The translations under genes were made by a program, and so were the position numbers. A stretch of DNA of 6,111 bases from the NCBI GenBank assembly GCA_007116995.1, contig SKHL01000171.1:1-6111 (forward strand). The letters run 5' to 3'. Numbering within the stretch: position 1 is the first letter of the stretch; the number at the start of each line of letters is the position of its first letter. Origin of the DNA: Limnochordia bacterium. GTDB lineage: Bacteria > Bacillota > Limnochordia > Darwinibacteriales > DTU012. This document shows positions 1 through 6,086 of the stretch, piece by piece. The notes under the pieces were generated by a model. The model saw only the letters and a list, made by a program, of their open reading frames with translations. It searched no databases and had not been told where the DNA came from.

Positions 1-342
1 ATTATCGATCGAGCAAAGGAGCAAGGAAATGTACCTGCGGCCTATCTCAGTGTTACTCAAGCAATCACATCGTTAACTGTTGATGGCTTAGATCTTTTGA
101 TTAAGGCAGCCATTACTGATAAAAATCAATGGATGACGCTGCAAGACTTCGCTCGGTATATGATGGATCAGCACAATATAACCATGGGTGGAGCAGTTAT
201 AAGTATGAAAGTGACCAAAGATACCCTGAGAGTCTGCTTTTCACAGCAAGTAGAACCTGGGTTTTATCAAGTAGATGACGATCACAAGGCTGCATGCTAC
301 CTGCTTGAGAAGGTTAAGCAGTTACGCAAGGCTGGTGACTAG
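1..342 (+). CDS. C-terminal part of an unrecognised protein (5' end outside window)
   Basis: Frame 1 is open from the first base to a TAG at 340-342, giving at least 113 residues, so the true start lies upstream of the window. A TTG at 97 and internal ATGs (for example 133) are in frame, but none has a convincing Shine-Dalgarno sequence, and the coding-like sequence continues to the left edge. The visible protein is mixed alpha/beta in character and soluble, without membrane segments, Cys clusters or a recognisable catalytic motif. It ends in a Lys/Arg-rich tail (EKVKQLRKAGD). I do not recognise the family. A strong intrinsic terminator starts about 20 bases after the stop, so this is the last gene of an upstream transcription unit and is not co-transcribed with serA. 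It is probably a real gene fragment because of the long open frame and well-placed terminator; the function is unknown. Confidence 0.6.
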   Translation: MIDRAKEQGNVPAAYLSVTQAITSLTVDGLDLLIKAAITDKNQWMTLQDFARYMMDQHNITMGGAVISMKVTKDTLRVCFSQQVEPGFYQVDDDHKAACYLLEKVKQLRKAGD

Positions 343-363
343 ATGAATTTATACTAGGCTAGG

Positions 364-408
364 AGATAGGGGTTCCATATCAGTTAGATGGAGACCCTAT
401 CTTTTTTT
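364..408 (+). terminator. Rho-independent terminator after the first gene
   Basis: AGATAGGG (364-371) pairs perfectly with CCCTATCT (395-402). A second inner helix, TCCAT (374-378) with ATGGA (388-392), lies above a small internal mismatch. The helix runs directly into a seven-T tract (402-408). This is a classical intrinsic terminator for the plus strand. It separates the left-hand gene from the serA transcription unit. Confidence 0.9.
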
Positions 409-489
409 GCCAAATCAGAAAGTATAGGTTTTTACTCTGAAAGATGGGACTATATGTTTTTCTTAACCAAAAACTAAAAAGGAGTCTGT

Positions 490-517
490 TTGCTTTTCGT
501 AGAAGATAGGGTATAAT
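490..517 (+). promoter_or_regulatory. Probable SigA-type promoter for serA
   Basis: A perfect -10 hexamer TATAAT lies at 512-517. The best -35 candidates are TTGCTT (490-495, 16-base spacer) or the overlapping TTTGCT (489-494, 17-base spacer); both match TTGACA in only three positions. Initiation would fall near 524, leaving a leader of about 100 bases before the serA ATG. The promoter lies after the upstream terminator and is the only good candidate in the gap. The weak -35 suggests modest strength or help from an activator. Confidence 0.6.
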
Positions 518-566
518 AACGGACAAATAGTTCGTATTGGGTTATTTTCCTTTCTAATCTTAGGTG

Positions 567-590
567 AGCTGAGTGGTTTTCTACTGAGCT
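567..590 (+). promoter_or_regulatory. Stem-loop / imperfect dyad in the serA leader
   Basis: AGCTGAGTGG (567-576) can pair with CTACTGAGCT (581-590) across a TTTT loop, with one G-G mismatch and one G-U pair. An alternative register adds CTTAG (559-563) with CTAAG (589-593) by bulging out five bases. No T-run follows, so it is not a terminator. It ends 20 bases before the AGGGGGAG ribosome binding site. It could be a leader RNA structure affecting stability or translation, or at DNA level a repressor operator downstream of the start point. It shows no T-box or known riboswitch hallmark. The role is inferred. Confidence 0.4.
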
Positions 591-625
591 AAGGGATACG
601 TTATTATGCTAGGGGGAGTTATAAG

Positions 626-2230
626 ATGAGAGTGATTGTGACTGAAAAAATAGCCAGTGAAGGAATAGATTTTCTAAGGGCTGAAGGGTTTGATGTCGAT
701 GTCAAACTTGGTCTATCTAGAGATGAGCTATTAACAATTGTTCATTGTTACGATGCGATTATTGTTCGTAGTGTGACACAAATTGATCAGGACTTACTAG
801 GGAAGGGCGAAAACCTAAAGGTAGTGGGTCGAGCTGGTAACGGGACCGATAATATCGACTTGTCTAGTTGTACACGCAGAGGGATTATTGTAGTAAATAC
901 ACCTGAGAGCAATACCATGGCAGCCTCTGAGTTAGCTATCGGGTTAGCCTTTTGTATTTTCCGTAATATTCCCCAAGCCGATTGTCGTGGTAAGAGCGGA
1001 GATTTTCGTCGCAGCACCTTTATTGGCAACGAGCTGAACAAGAAAATAGTAGGCATTATCGGTCTTGGTCGGATTGGTTCCATCGTCGCTTCAAGATTGA
1101 AGGGTTGTAATATGAAGGTGGTAGCGTATGATCCCTATATCACTGACGAGAAGTTTAAGAAGGTGGGTGTGGAAAAATGCGAAACACTGGATCTATTGTT
1201 ACGACAGGCTGATCTGATTACCATACACACACCAAAAACAATAGAAACCTATGGTATGGTTGGTGAAAAAGAACTGGCTATTTGTAAAAAAGGTGTCCGG
1301 ATTGTCAATGCGGCACGAGGAGGCTTAATTAATGAGAAAGCTCTCTACAATGCCATTAAGGCCGGACATGTAGCTGGTGCGGGAATCGATGTACTCGATC
1401 CAGAACCTAGTTACGATAAAGCTCCTGAAGAGCAGACCTTTGAGAATCCGCTGCTGGAGTTGGATAATGTAGTTATTACGCCTCACTTAGGGGCATCAAC
1501 CCAGGAAGCAAACTATAATGTGGGTACGGCAGTAGCCCAATTAGTGGCTGGAGCTTTGCAGGGGGCAATGGTGGCAGCTGTTAATATGCCTCCAATTAAA
1601 GCTGCGGATATGGTTGAGTTGAGGCCCTATTTGGATTTAGGGGAGATATTAGGAAAAATCTATTATCAAGCAGAGCGAGAGACCGTGCAAGCGCTAGAGA
1701 TAATCTACAGTGGTGATCTAGCAGAGAAAGATACGGAAATGATTTCGCTGTCTGTCTTAAAAGGGTTCCTTGAGCCAGTGATTAAGGATAGAGTAAATTA
1801 TGTCAACGCTGAGCTGATCCTTAAGAGCATGGGTATTAAGCTGACAGAAAGCAAAAGTAGCGATCTAGACAAATACACAAATATGATTACAGTCCGCTTT
1901 ATTACCAGAGAGAAGGAGCTTAGTGTTTCGGGTACGATTTTTGCCAAGGAAGAAATGCTTTTAGTCGACTTTTTCGTGTACAAGCTAGACTTTGAGCCCA
2001 CAGCCCATATTATTGCTATTCAGAACACAGACAAACCAGGTATCATCGGTAAGGTTGGTACTATCCTAGGGGCTAACAACATTAACGTAGCTGCCATGCA
2101 ATGGAGTCGAAACAGAAAAGGGGAAAAAGCGGTATCTCTCGTCAGTGTGGATAGCGAGATAAGCAACGATATTTTAGACCAGATTAGACAAATAGATGGG
2201 GTGCTGCGAGCTTCTACAATGGAGTTTTAG
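626..2230 (+). CDS. serA: D-3-phosphoglycerate dehydrogenase (long form, ACT domain)
   Basis: This cytoplasmic enzyme oxidises 3-phosphoglycerate to 3-phosphohydroxypyruvate with NAD, the first committed step of L-serine synthesis. The 534-residue length fits the long SerA form. In order: an N-terminal substrate-domain part (about 1-95, with RSVT at 48-51 and GRAGNGTDNID at 68-78); a Rossmann NAD domain with GLGRIG at 146-151 and acidic D169 in YDPY; and the catalytic set R231 (NAARGG), E260 (DPEP) and H287 (PHLGAS). An intervening allosteric-substrate-binding region follows (about 325-455), then an ACT domain (about 459-534). By eye alignment with E. coli SerA, N467, D469 and N487 fall at the serine-contact positions, so feedback control by L-serine is plausible. 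The ATG at 626 has AGGGGGAG seven bases upstream. Other D-2-hydroxyacid dehydrogenases share the fold, but the ASB plus ACT architecture strongly favours SerA. It is first in the cluster, followed by a hairpin and larA. No serC or serB is present here. Confidence 0.95.
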   Translation: MRVIVTEKIASEGIDFLRAEGFDVDVKLGLSRDELLTIVHCYDAIIVRSVTQIDQDLLGKGENLKVVGRAGNGTDNIDLSSCTRRGIIVVNTPESNTMAASELAIGLAFCIFRNIPQADCRGKSGDFRRSTFIGNELNKKIVGIIGLGRIGSIVASRLKGCNMKVVAYDPYITDEKFKKVGVEKCETLDLLLRQADLITIHTPKTIETYGMVGEKELAICKKGVRIVNAARGGLINEKALYNAIKAGHVAGAGIDVLDPEPSYDKAPEEQTFENPLLELDNVVITPHLGASTQEANYNVGTAVAQLVAGALQGAMVAAVNMPPIKAADMVELRPYLDLGEILGKIYYQAERETVQALEIIYSGDLAEKDTEMISLSVLKGFLEPVIKDRVNYVNAELILKSMGIKLTESKSSDLDKYTNMITVRFITREKELSVSGTIFAKEEMLLVDFFVYKLDFEPTAHIIAIQNTDKPGIIGKVGTILGANNINVAAMQWSRNRKGEKAVSLVSVDSEISNDILDQIRQIDGVLRASTMEF

Positions 2231-2232
2231 GC

Positions 2233-2260
2233 AGAGGTGGCTTATGCCACCTTTATTATT
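2233..2260 (+). terminator. Intercistronic terminator-like hairpin between serA and larA
   Basis: AGGTGGC (2235-2241) pairs perfectly with GCCACCT (2246-2252) over a TTAT loop. The helix can be extended by A2233-T2254 and G2234-T2253, and is followed by TTATTATT. The stem is strong but the T tract is interrupted by A residues. It begins three bases after the serA stop. It is probably a partial terminator that lowers larA expression relative to serA, or an mRNA-processing or stabilising hairpin. I see no convincing separate promoter for larA after it. Confidence 0.55.
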
Positions 2261-2271
2261 CCGTATTGAGT

Positions 2272-2276
2272 GGAGG
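2272..2276 (+). promoter_or_regulatory. Ribosome binding site fixing the larA start
   Basis: GGAGG at 2272-2276 lies nine bases before the ATG at 2286. The in-frame ATG at 2277 directly abuts it and cannot be used with it. Extending further upstream (to 2196) would run the gene back into serA in a different frame, with a Trp/Arg-rich, non-family N-terminus. The start is therefore 2286. Confidence 0.8.
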
Positions 2277-2285
2277 ATGTCAACT

Positions 2286-3572
2286 ATGCCCAAATTCATG
2301 TTGCCCTATGGAGAGACGACTATGGAAGTGGCAGCGCCGAGTTCTGGTTATCAGGGAACCTTTCTGCCTGTGCGTGACGATGTGGAGGCTGATTCGCTGA
2401 CCCTAATTCATCAAGCACTTGAACAGCCGTTTGGTTCTAAACCATTAAGCGAGTTAGTGACTGTGGGACAGAAGGTAGTTATTGTGATCAGTGATTTAAC
2501 TCGCCCCTGTCCTAGTGATGTAATGTTACCACCTGTGTTAGCCCAATTGAATACAGCCGGCATTGTCGATGCGGATATCACCATTGTGGTCGCACTAGGA
2601 TTACACCGCAAGATGAGCGCGGCGGAATTACAGGAAGCCGTTGGCGAGGAGATTTACCGCCGGATTACTGTGCTTAATCATGATATTGATGATGTCATCA
2701 CCATCGGGACTACGAAGCGTGGAACGCTAGTCCAGGTGTTTCGTCCAGTAGTAGAAGCAGATGTACGTATTTGTTTGGGGAATGTAGAGTTTCATTATTT
2801 TGCTGGTTTTTCCGGAGGGGCCAAAGCTATTATTCCGGGGATAGCATCTGCAACCACTGTTAATGCCAACCATGCACATATGATCAAAGATTCAGCTGTG
2901 GCGGCTTCTTTAACAGGAAATCCCGTGCGTGAGGATTTAGAAGAAGGCGTAGCCATGGTCGGAGTGGAGTTCATTTTAAACGTGGTTGTTAGTGAAACCC
3001 ATCAAATTATGGCTGCAGCAGCTGGTGATGTCACCCTAGCTCATCGCCAGTTATGCCAGTATTTAACCCAGTCAGGTATGGTGATCATGCCTGAGAAAGT
3101 GGATATAGCAATTGTGAGTGCAGGTGGAAACCCAAAGGATATTAATCTCTATCAGGCCCAGAAGGCCTTGGACAATATTGCCAATGTTATTCGTCCAGGA
3201 GGCATTATGATCTTATTAGCTCGCTGTGAAGAAGGTTTTGGTAGTAGTGCCTTTGAGCAATGGTTAACGTCGGGTAAGAGCTGTGACCAGTTACTAGCTG
3301 ACATCCAACAGGAGTTCATACTCGGTGGACATAAAGCAGCAGCCATAGCTATGGTGGCTAAATCCATTGGCATTTATTTGGTCAGCGATCATGGTTTTGG
3401 AGAAAGCCAGTTAGTTGGGTTAGAGCTCTACCATGACCATAAGCAGGCATTAGCGGACGCATTTGCAACGGTAGCGGATAATCCACAGTATGCAGTCTTT
3501 CCTTTAGGAGCATCGACTTTGCCAGCAGTACGGCATAAGGAGGAGAATGCAGATGGAACGAATTCCAGTTAA
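2286..3572 (+). CDS. larA: LarA-family nickel-pincer-dependent 2-hydroxyacid racemase/epimerase
   Basis: This 428-residue protein belongs to the lactate racemase LarA (DUF2088) family, which racemises or epimerises 2-hydroxyacids using the nickel-pincer nucleotide cofactor. Family landmarks are visible: SDLTRP (D70, R73), matching the LarA DxxR substrate-binding site; GLHRKM (H107); GNVEFHYFAGFSGGAK (H170 and K180); NANHAHM (H196); and NLYQAQKA (Q290, K293). H107, H170, K180 and H196 correspond by spacing to L. plantarum LarA H108, H174, K184 and H200, including the lysine that binds the cofactor covalently, so the protein should be active. Full length; no signal peptide or membrane segment. 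The substrate is not evident: family members act on lactate, malate, phenyllactate, 2-hydroxyglutarate or sugar acids. It lies 55 bases after serA, behind a hairpin, and its last 20 bases overlap the peptidase gene. No larB, larC or larE lies in the window, so the cofactor must be made from elsewhere in the genome. The family call is firm; use of larA as lactate racemase proper is tentative. Confidence 0.88.
   Translation: MPKFMLPYGETTMEVAAPSSGYQGTFLPVRDDVEADSLTLIHQALEQPFGSKPLSELVTVGQKVVIVISDLTRPCPSDVMLPPVLAQLNTAGIVDADITIVVALGLHRKMSAAELQEAVGEEIYRRITVLNHDIDDVITIGTTKRGTLVQVFRPVVEADVRICLGNVEFHYFAGFSGGAKAIIPGIASATTVNANHAHMIKDSAVAASLTGNPVREDLEEGVAMVGVEFILNVVVSETHQIMAAAAGDVTLAHRQLCQYLTQSGMVIMPEKVDIAIVSAGGNPKDINLYQAQKALDNIANVIRPGGIMILLARCEEGFGSSAFEQWLTSGKSCDQLLADIQQEFILGGHKAAAIAMVAKSIGIYLVSDHGFGESQLVGLELYHDHKQALADAFATVADNPQYAVFPLGASTLPAVRHKEENADGTNSS
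3537..3543 (+). promoter_or_regulatory. Ribosome binding site inside the end of larA, fixing the peptidase start
   Basis: A perfect AAGGAGG at 3537-3543 lies within the last codons of larA. Spacing to the ATG at 3547 is only three bases, whereas spacing to the in-frame ATG at 3553 is nine. The later ATG is therefore the likelier start, shortening the longest reading frame by two residues. Confidence 0.8.
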
Positions 3573-5562
3573 TGATTTTGCTAACTACCATTTTCTGTCG
3601 GGGCTAGCCGCTAGCCCTGATGGTGATCACCTCTGTTTTGTCACTCACAAGGCGAATCTTGATGACAATAATTATGCATCGAATCTTTGGGTTTACAGTG
3701 TCAAAACCCAGCGGCTACTCCAATTAACCTCCTTTAACCAGGAAAAGGGGTTTATTTGGTTAGACGATAGTGAGCACATCCTTTTCTCATCTATTCGAGA
3801 TGAAAAAGACAAAAAGCATCAAATGGACGGAGCCGAATTTACTGTATTCTACCGGATTAATATATTAGGGGGAGAAGCGCAAGAGGCGTTTCGAATTCCC
3901 TTTATCGTTAATCAGATTAAGCAGTTAGATCACAAGCGCTTTCTATTCCTTGCCACCTATAATCGGGATACTCCTCCGTTGGAATATATTCCCAAAGAGG
4001 ATCGGGAAGAGGAATGTAAACGGCGTAAGGAGAACGAGGATTATCAGGTGTTAGAAGAAATCCCTTATTGGAGTAACGGAGAAGGCTTCGTAAGCCGCAA
4101 TCGTAGTCGTCTTTATTTAATGGATATAGGCGCAGGGCAGTGGGAATCGCTCACTGATGGTCAACTGCATATTGAGGATATGGATCTAAATAGTGATAGG
4201 TCAAAGGTTGTTTTGACTGGTAAACGGTTTTGCGGAAGGCAGCCGGTAACAAACGCGCTATATCTGCTAAGCATTTCTGATTGCTCGTTGCACCAGTTGA
4301 CCTCAGCGGAGAACTTTGTTTATGAAGATCCTCGGTTTATCACAGACACAAAAATTATCTGTCGGGCTAATGACATGGAACGGTATGGATTGAACGAGAA
4401 CTCTCGGTTTTATCTAGTGGACGGAGATGGCGGCCAGCAGCAGTTACTCACTCCAGACTTCCAGATAAGTACTTGGAACTCCGTGGGTTCAGATTGTAAA
4501 TATGGGAATTCGGAGTCGGTAAAAGTAGCTGGAGGGCACCTATATTATGTGACCACAGAAGGCGCTAGTTCCTATCTAAGTCGAATAAATATAGATGGTC
4601 ACAGAGAGCAGCTTACCACAGCTGGAGGGACTGTAGATTCCTATGCCGTGTATCAAGATAAAGTTTGGTTAATTGGGCTACGCGGATTAGCGTTACAAGA
4701 GCTTTATTCACTGGAGAGGGACGGGGAAAAGCAGGTAAGCCATTTTAACGATCAGGTCTTAAGCAATAGAAGCCTGGCTCCACTTGAGCCTATCTCTTGT
4801 CAAACAGAAACAGGGGTCACCATTGATGGTTGGGTGATCAAACCCATTGGCTGGGAGGCGAGCCGATCCTACCCAGCGATTTTGACGATTCATGGAGGTC
4901 CGAAAACAGTATATGGGGCAGTTTTTTATCATGAGATGCAATATTGGGCGAATCAAGGATACTTTGTTTTCTTCTGCAATCCCCGGGGTAGTGATGGCAA
5001 GGGAAATACCTATGCTGATATTCGGGGAAAGTATGGGACTATTGATTACCAGGACATCATGACATTTACTGATACAGTCCTGGAGCACTATCCTAGTATG
5101 AATCAAGACAAATTAGGCGTAACCGGGGGATCCTACGGTGGTTATATGACCAACTGGATTATTGGACACACCCAGCGTTTTAAGGCTGCGGTATCCCAGC
5201 GAAGCATTTCTAATTGGGTTTCCATGGCTTGCACAGCGGACATAGGCTACTTTTTTGTGGAGGATCAGATGGCTGGAATGCCATGGTCCGATCAGGAAGC
5301 GCTCTGGGACTATTCGCCGCTGAAATATGCAGATCAGGTGCAGACACCCACACTGTTTATTCATTCTGAAGAAGATTACCGCTGTTGGCTAGTGGAAGGG
5401 TTACAGATGTTTACCGCCCTAAAGTACCATGGAGTGGAGTCGAGACTGTGTATGTTTCGTGGGGAGAATCATGAATTAAGTCGCAGTGGTAAACCCAAGC
5501 ATCGTATTCGAAGATTAGAAGAGATTACAAGCTGGTTTAATCGCTATTTGAAAGACAATTAA
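3553..5562 (+). CDS. S9-family serine peptidase (acylaminoacyl-peptidase-like prolyl oligopeptidase)
   Basis: The 669-residue protein has the two-part layout of prolyl oligopeptidase family S9, nearest in style to the S9C acylaminoacyl peptidase / YuxL-like group. An N-terminal beta-propeller-like region (about 1-400) begins with a typical first blade (SPDGDHLCFVTH). A C-terminal alpha/beta-hydrolase domain follows (about 420-669). In it are HGGP (447-450, oxyanion region), NPRGSDGKG (476-484), nucleophile S527 in GGSYGGYM, acid D608 in SEEDYRCW and H640 in GENHE, so the catalytic triad is intact. No signal peptide or membrane segment is seen; a cytoplasmic enzyme degrading short peptides or acyl-peptides is expected. 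W at the residue after DYRC replaces the proline common in this motif. The gene overlaps larA by 20 bases with its ribosome binding site inside larA, indicating co-transcription and probably translational coupling. No biochemical link to SerA or LarA is evident. The exact specificity (acyl-peptide, dipeptidyl or oligopeptide) cannot be read from the sequence. Confidence 0.9.
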   Translation: MERIPVNDFANYHFLSGLAASPDGDHLCFVTHKANLDDNNYASNLWVYSVKTQRLLQLTSFNQEKGFIWLDDSEHILFSSIRDEKDKKHQMDGAEFTVFYRINILGGEAQEAFRIPFIVNQIKQLDHKRFLFLATYNRDTPPLEYIPKEDREEECKRRKENEDYQVLEEIPYWSNGEGFVSRNRSRLYLMDIGAGQWESLTDGQLHIEDMDLNSDRSKVVLTGKRFCGRQPVTNALYLLSISDCSLHQLTSAENFVYEDPRFITDTKIICRANDMERYGLNENSRFYLVDGDGGQQQLLTPDFQISTWNSVGSDCKYGNSESVKVAGGHLYYVTTEGASSYLSRINIDGHREQLTTAGGTVDSYAVYQDKVWLIGLRGLALQELYSLERDGEKQVSHFNDQVLSNRSLAPLEPISCQTETGVTIDGWVIKPIGWEASRSYPAILTIHGGPKTVYGAVFYHEMQYWANQGYFVFFCNPRGSDGKGNTYADIRGKYGTIDYQDIMTFTDTVLEHYPSMNQDKLGVTGGSYGGYMTNWIIGHTQRFKAAVSQRSISNWVSMACTADIGYFFVEDQMAGMPWSDQEALWDYSPLKYADQVQTPTLFIHSEEDYRCWLVEGLQMFTALKYHGVESRLCMFRGENHELSRSGKPKHRIRRLEEITSWFNRYLKDN

Positions 5563-5564
5563 GG

Positions 5565-5598
5565 CAAAGGGACAGTTAGCACACGAACTGTCCCTTTG
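5565..5598. terminator. Perfect 13-bp palindrome between convergent genes (bidirectional terminator or REP-like repeat)
   Basis: CAAAGGGACAGTT (5565-5577) pairs without mismatch with AACTGTCCCTTTG (5586-5598) around an eight-base loop. It starts two bases after the peptidase stop and lies 21 bases from the stop of the convergent minus-strand gene. The position fits a shared terminator for both strands. However, neither side has a proper T tract (only TTT, within the stem). The GGGACAGTT...AACTGTCCC core also resembles dispersed REP-type palindromes found after genes in some Clostridia, so a repeated element is a real alternative. Confidence 0.7.
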
Positions 5599-5619
5599 AA
5601 ATGATCAGAAACCATATAA

Positions 5620-5811
5620 CTAGTGTTCGAAAAATGGGCCCCATATGTGTGACCAACGGAATCCATGTTCTTTTCGTCTATCATCGTAGGCGTTATAGTC
5701 TAGAGCGATTGGGTTGCGGAATATATTAACCATATTGTAGTAATAATCATAGTTTGTGTAATATGGGGGTGCACTAGCAGGACTTAGTCTGGCATTTGAC
5801 CTTTTTCTCAT
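5620..5811 (-). CDS. Small tyrosine-rich protein of unknown function
   Basis: This 63-residue reading frame runs on the minus strand, convergent with the peptidase gene. Support for it being real: an excellent AAAGGAGG ribosome binding site six bases before its ATG, a TATAAT-containing promoter region about 35 bases upstream, and a palindrome just after its stop. The protein is basic at the start (MRKR), then has a Pro/Ala stretch, a Tyr cluster (residues 17-25 hold six Tyr) and an aromatic C-terminus (W53, W57, F60, F61). In all, 14 of 63 residues are aromatic and there is no cysteine. No signal peptide or membrane helix is seen. I do not recognise a family. Tyr-rich small proteins are common among spore coat and other cross-linked surface proteins, and a SigK-like -10 element overlaps the promoter, so a spore-coat role is a reasonable guess but not shown. 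Confidence 0.7.
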   Translation of the reverse strand: MRKRSNARLSPASAPPYYTNYDYYYNMVNIFRNPIALDYNAYDDRRKEHGFRWSHIWGPFFEH

Positions 5812-5844
5812 GTTAATCCTCCTTTAGGGTTGAATCTCTTGCTT

Positions 5845-5873
5845 ATTATACCTTATGACAAAAGCCCAAAAAC
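5845..5873 (-). promoter_or_regulatory. Promoter region of the small Tyr-rich gene (SigA-like or SigK-like)
   Basis: On the minus strand TATAAT occupies 5850-5845, with a weak -35 (GTTTTT, 5873-5868, 17-base spacer). Overlapping it, CATAAGGTA (5857-5849) matches the sporulation SigK -10 consensus CATAnnnTA exactly, but no AC-type -35 sits at the expected distance. Either sigma factor could use this site; the leader to the ATG would be about 30 bases. Confidence 0.45.
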
Positions 5874-6086
5874 CGGATTAGTAAAGCTAGACTATTTTTT
5901 GTGCAGAGCGGAGTGGCCAGACCGTTAGAAAGCCGTAAGGATGTCTAATAAAAAAGAAGCACTCATGGTCTAGCAGAGTGCTTCTTTTCGTATGTAATGC
6001 ATGATCTATCTGACGATCCTTCGGACAACTACGTTTTTTATCACTGTACGACTTCCTCGCAGTTTATACGTCTATTTAGCTAGATT
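5874..6086. other. Intergenic region without a recognisable gene
   Basis: Together with the 5' region of the small minus-strand gene this forms a 300-base gene-free stretch. No reading frame has a ribosome binding site. The only open frame of note, from an ATG at 6001 to the right edge, lacks one and has a non-protein-like composition. The stretch holds one strong hairpin terminator (5952-5988). About 100 bases between that hairpin and the sigma-54 site would be the natural place for an enhancer-binding-protein site, though I see no clear long dyad there. A GC-richer patch at about 5901-5940 is unexplained. Confidence 0.5.
5952..5988. terminator. Strong intrinsic terminator with no visible upstream gene
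   Basis: AAAAGAAGCACTC (5952-5964) pairs perfectly over 13 bp with GAGTGCTTCTTTT (5976-5988) around an 11-base loop. The plus strand ends in TTTT, and the minus strand reads into TTTTTT followed by ATTAG. It can therefore work in both directions, slightly better for minus-strand transcripts. No gene ends next to it within the window. It may insulate the sigma-54 promoter on its right from the small gene on its left, or end a short RNA. Confidence 0.75.

Noticed and set aside
97..342. Complete 81-residue gene starting at TTG 97
   Set aside because: No Shine-Dalgarno sequence precedes the TTG, and the frame stays open to base 1, so a truncated longer gene is more likely.
504..511. Second copy of AGATAGGG (also at 364-371) that could pair with CCCTATCT at 395-402, suggesting an antiterminator
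   Set aside because: It lies about 100 bases past the terminator, in the spacer of a likely promoter, so RNA would normally end before it is made. An eight-base match is easily chance.
490..516. Eight-codon leader peptide starting at TTG 490 after AAGGAG
   Set aside because: It overlaps the probable promoter -35 and -10 elements, so it would not be in the serA transcript, and it has no serine-codon enrichment.
569..591. Sigma-54-like TGG...GC arrangement in the serA leader
   Set aside because: The GG-to-GC spacing is 11 rather than 10 bases, the flanking consensus is missing, and a good TATAAT promoter lies upstream.
2196..2285. 30-residue N-terminal extension of LarA from an upstream ATG
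   Set aside because: It lies partly inside serA in another frame, lacks a ribosome binding site and does not resemble LarA N-termini; GGAGG at 2272 supports the ATG at 2286.
4759..5106. 115-codon minus-strand open frame inside the peptidase gene
   Set aside because: It lies opposite the conserved hydrolase domain, has no ribosome binding site and is best explained as a shadow of the real gene. The other minus-strand frames within serA, larA and the peptidase were dismissed likewise.
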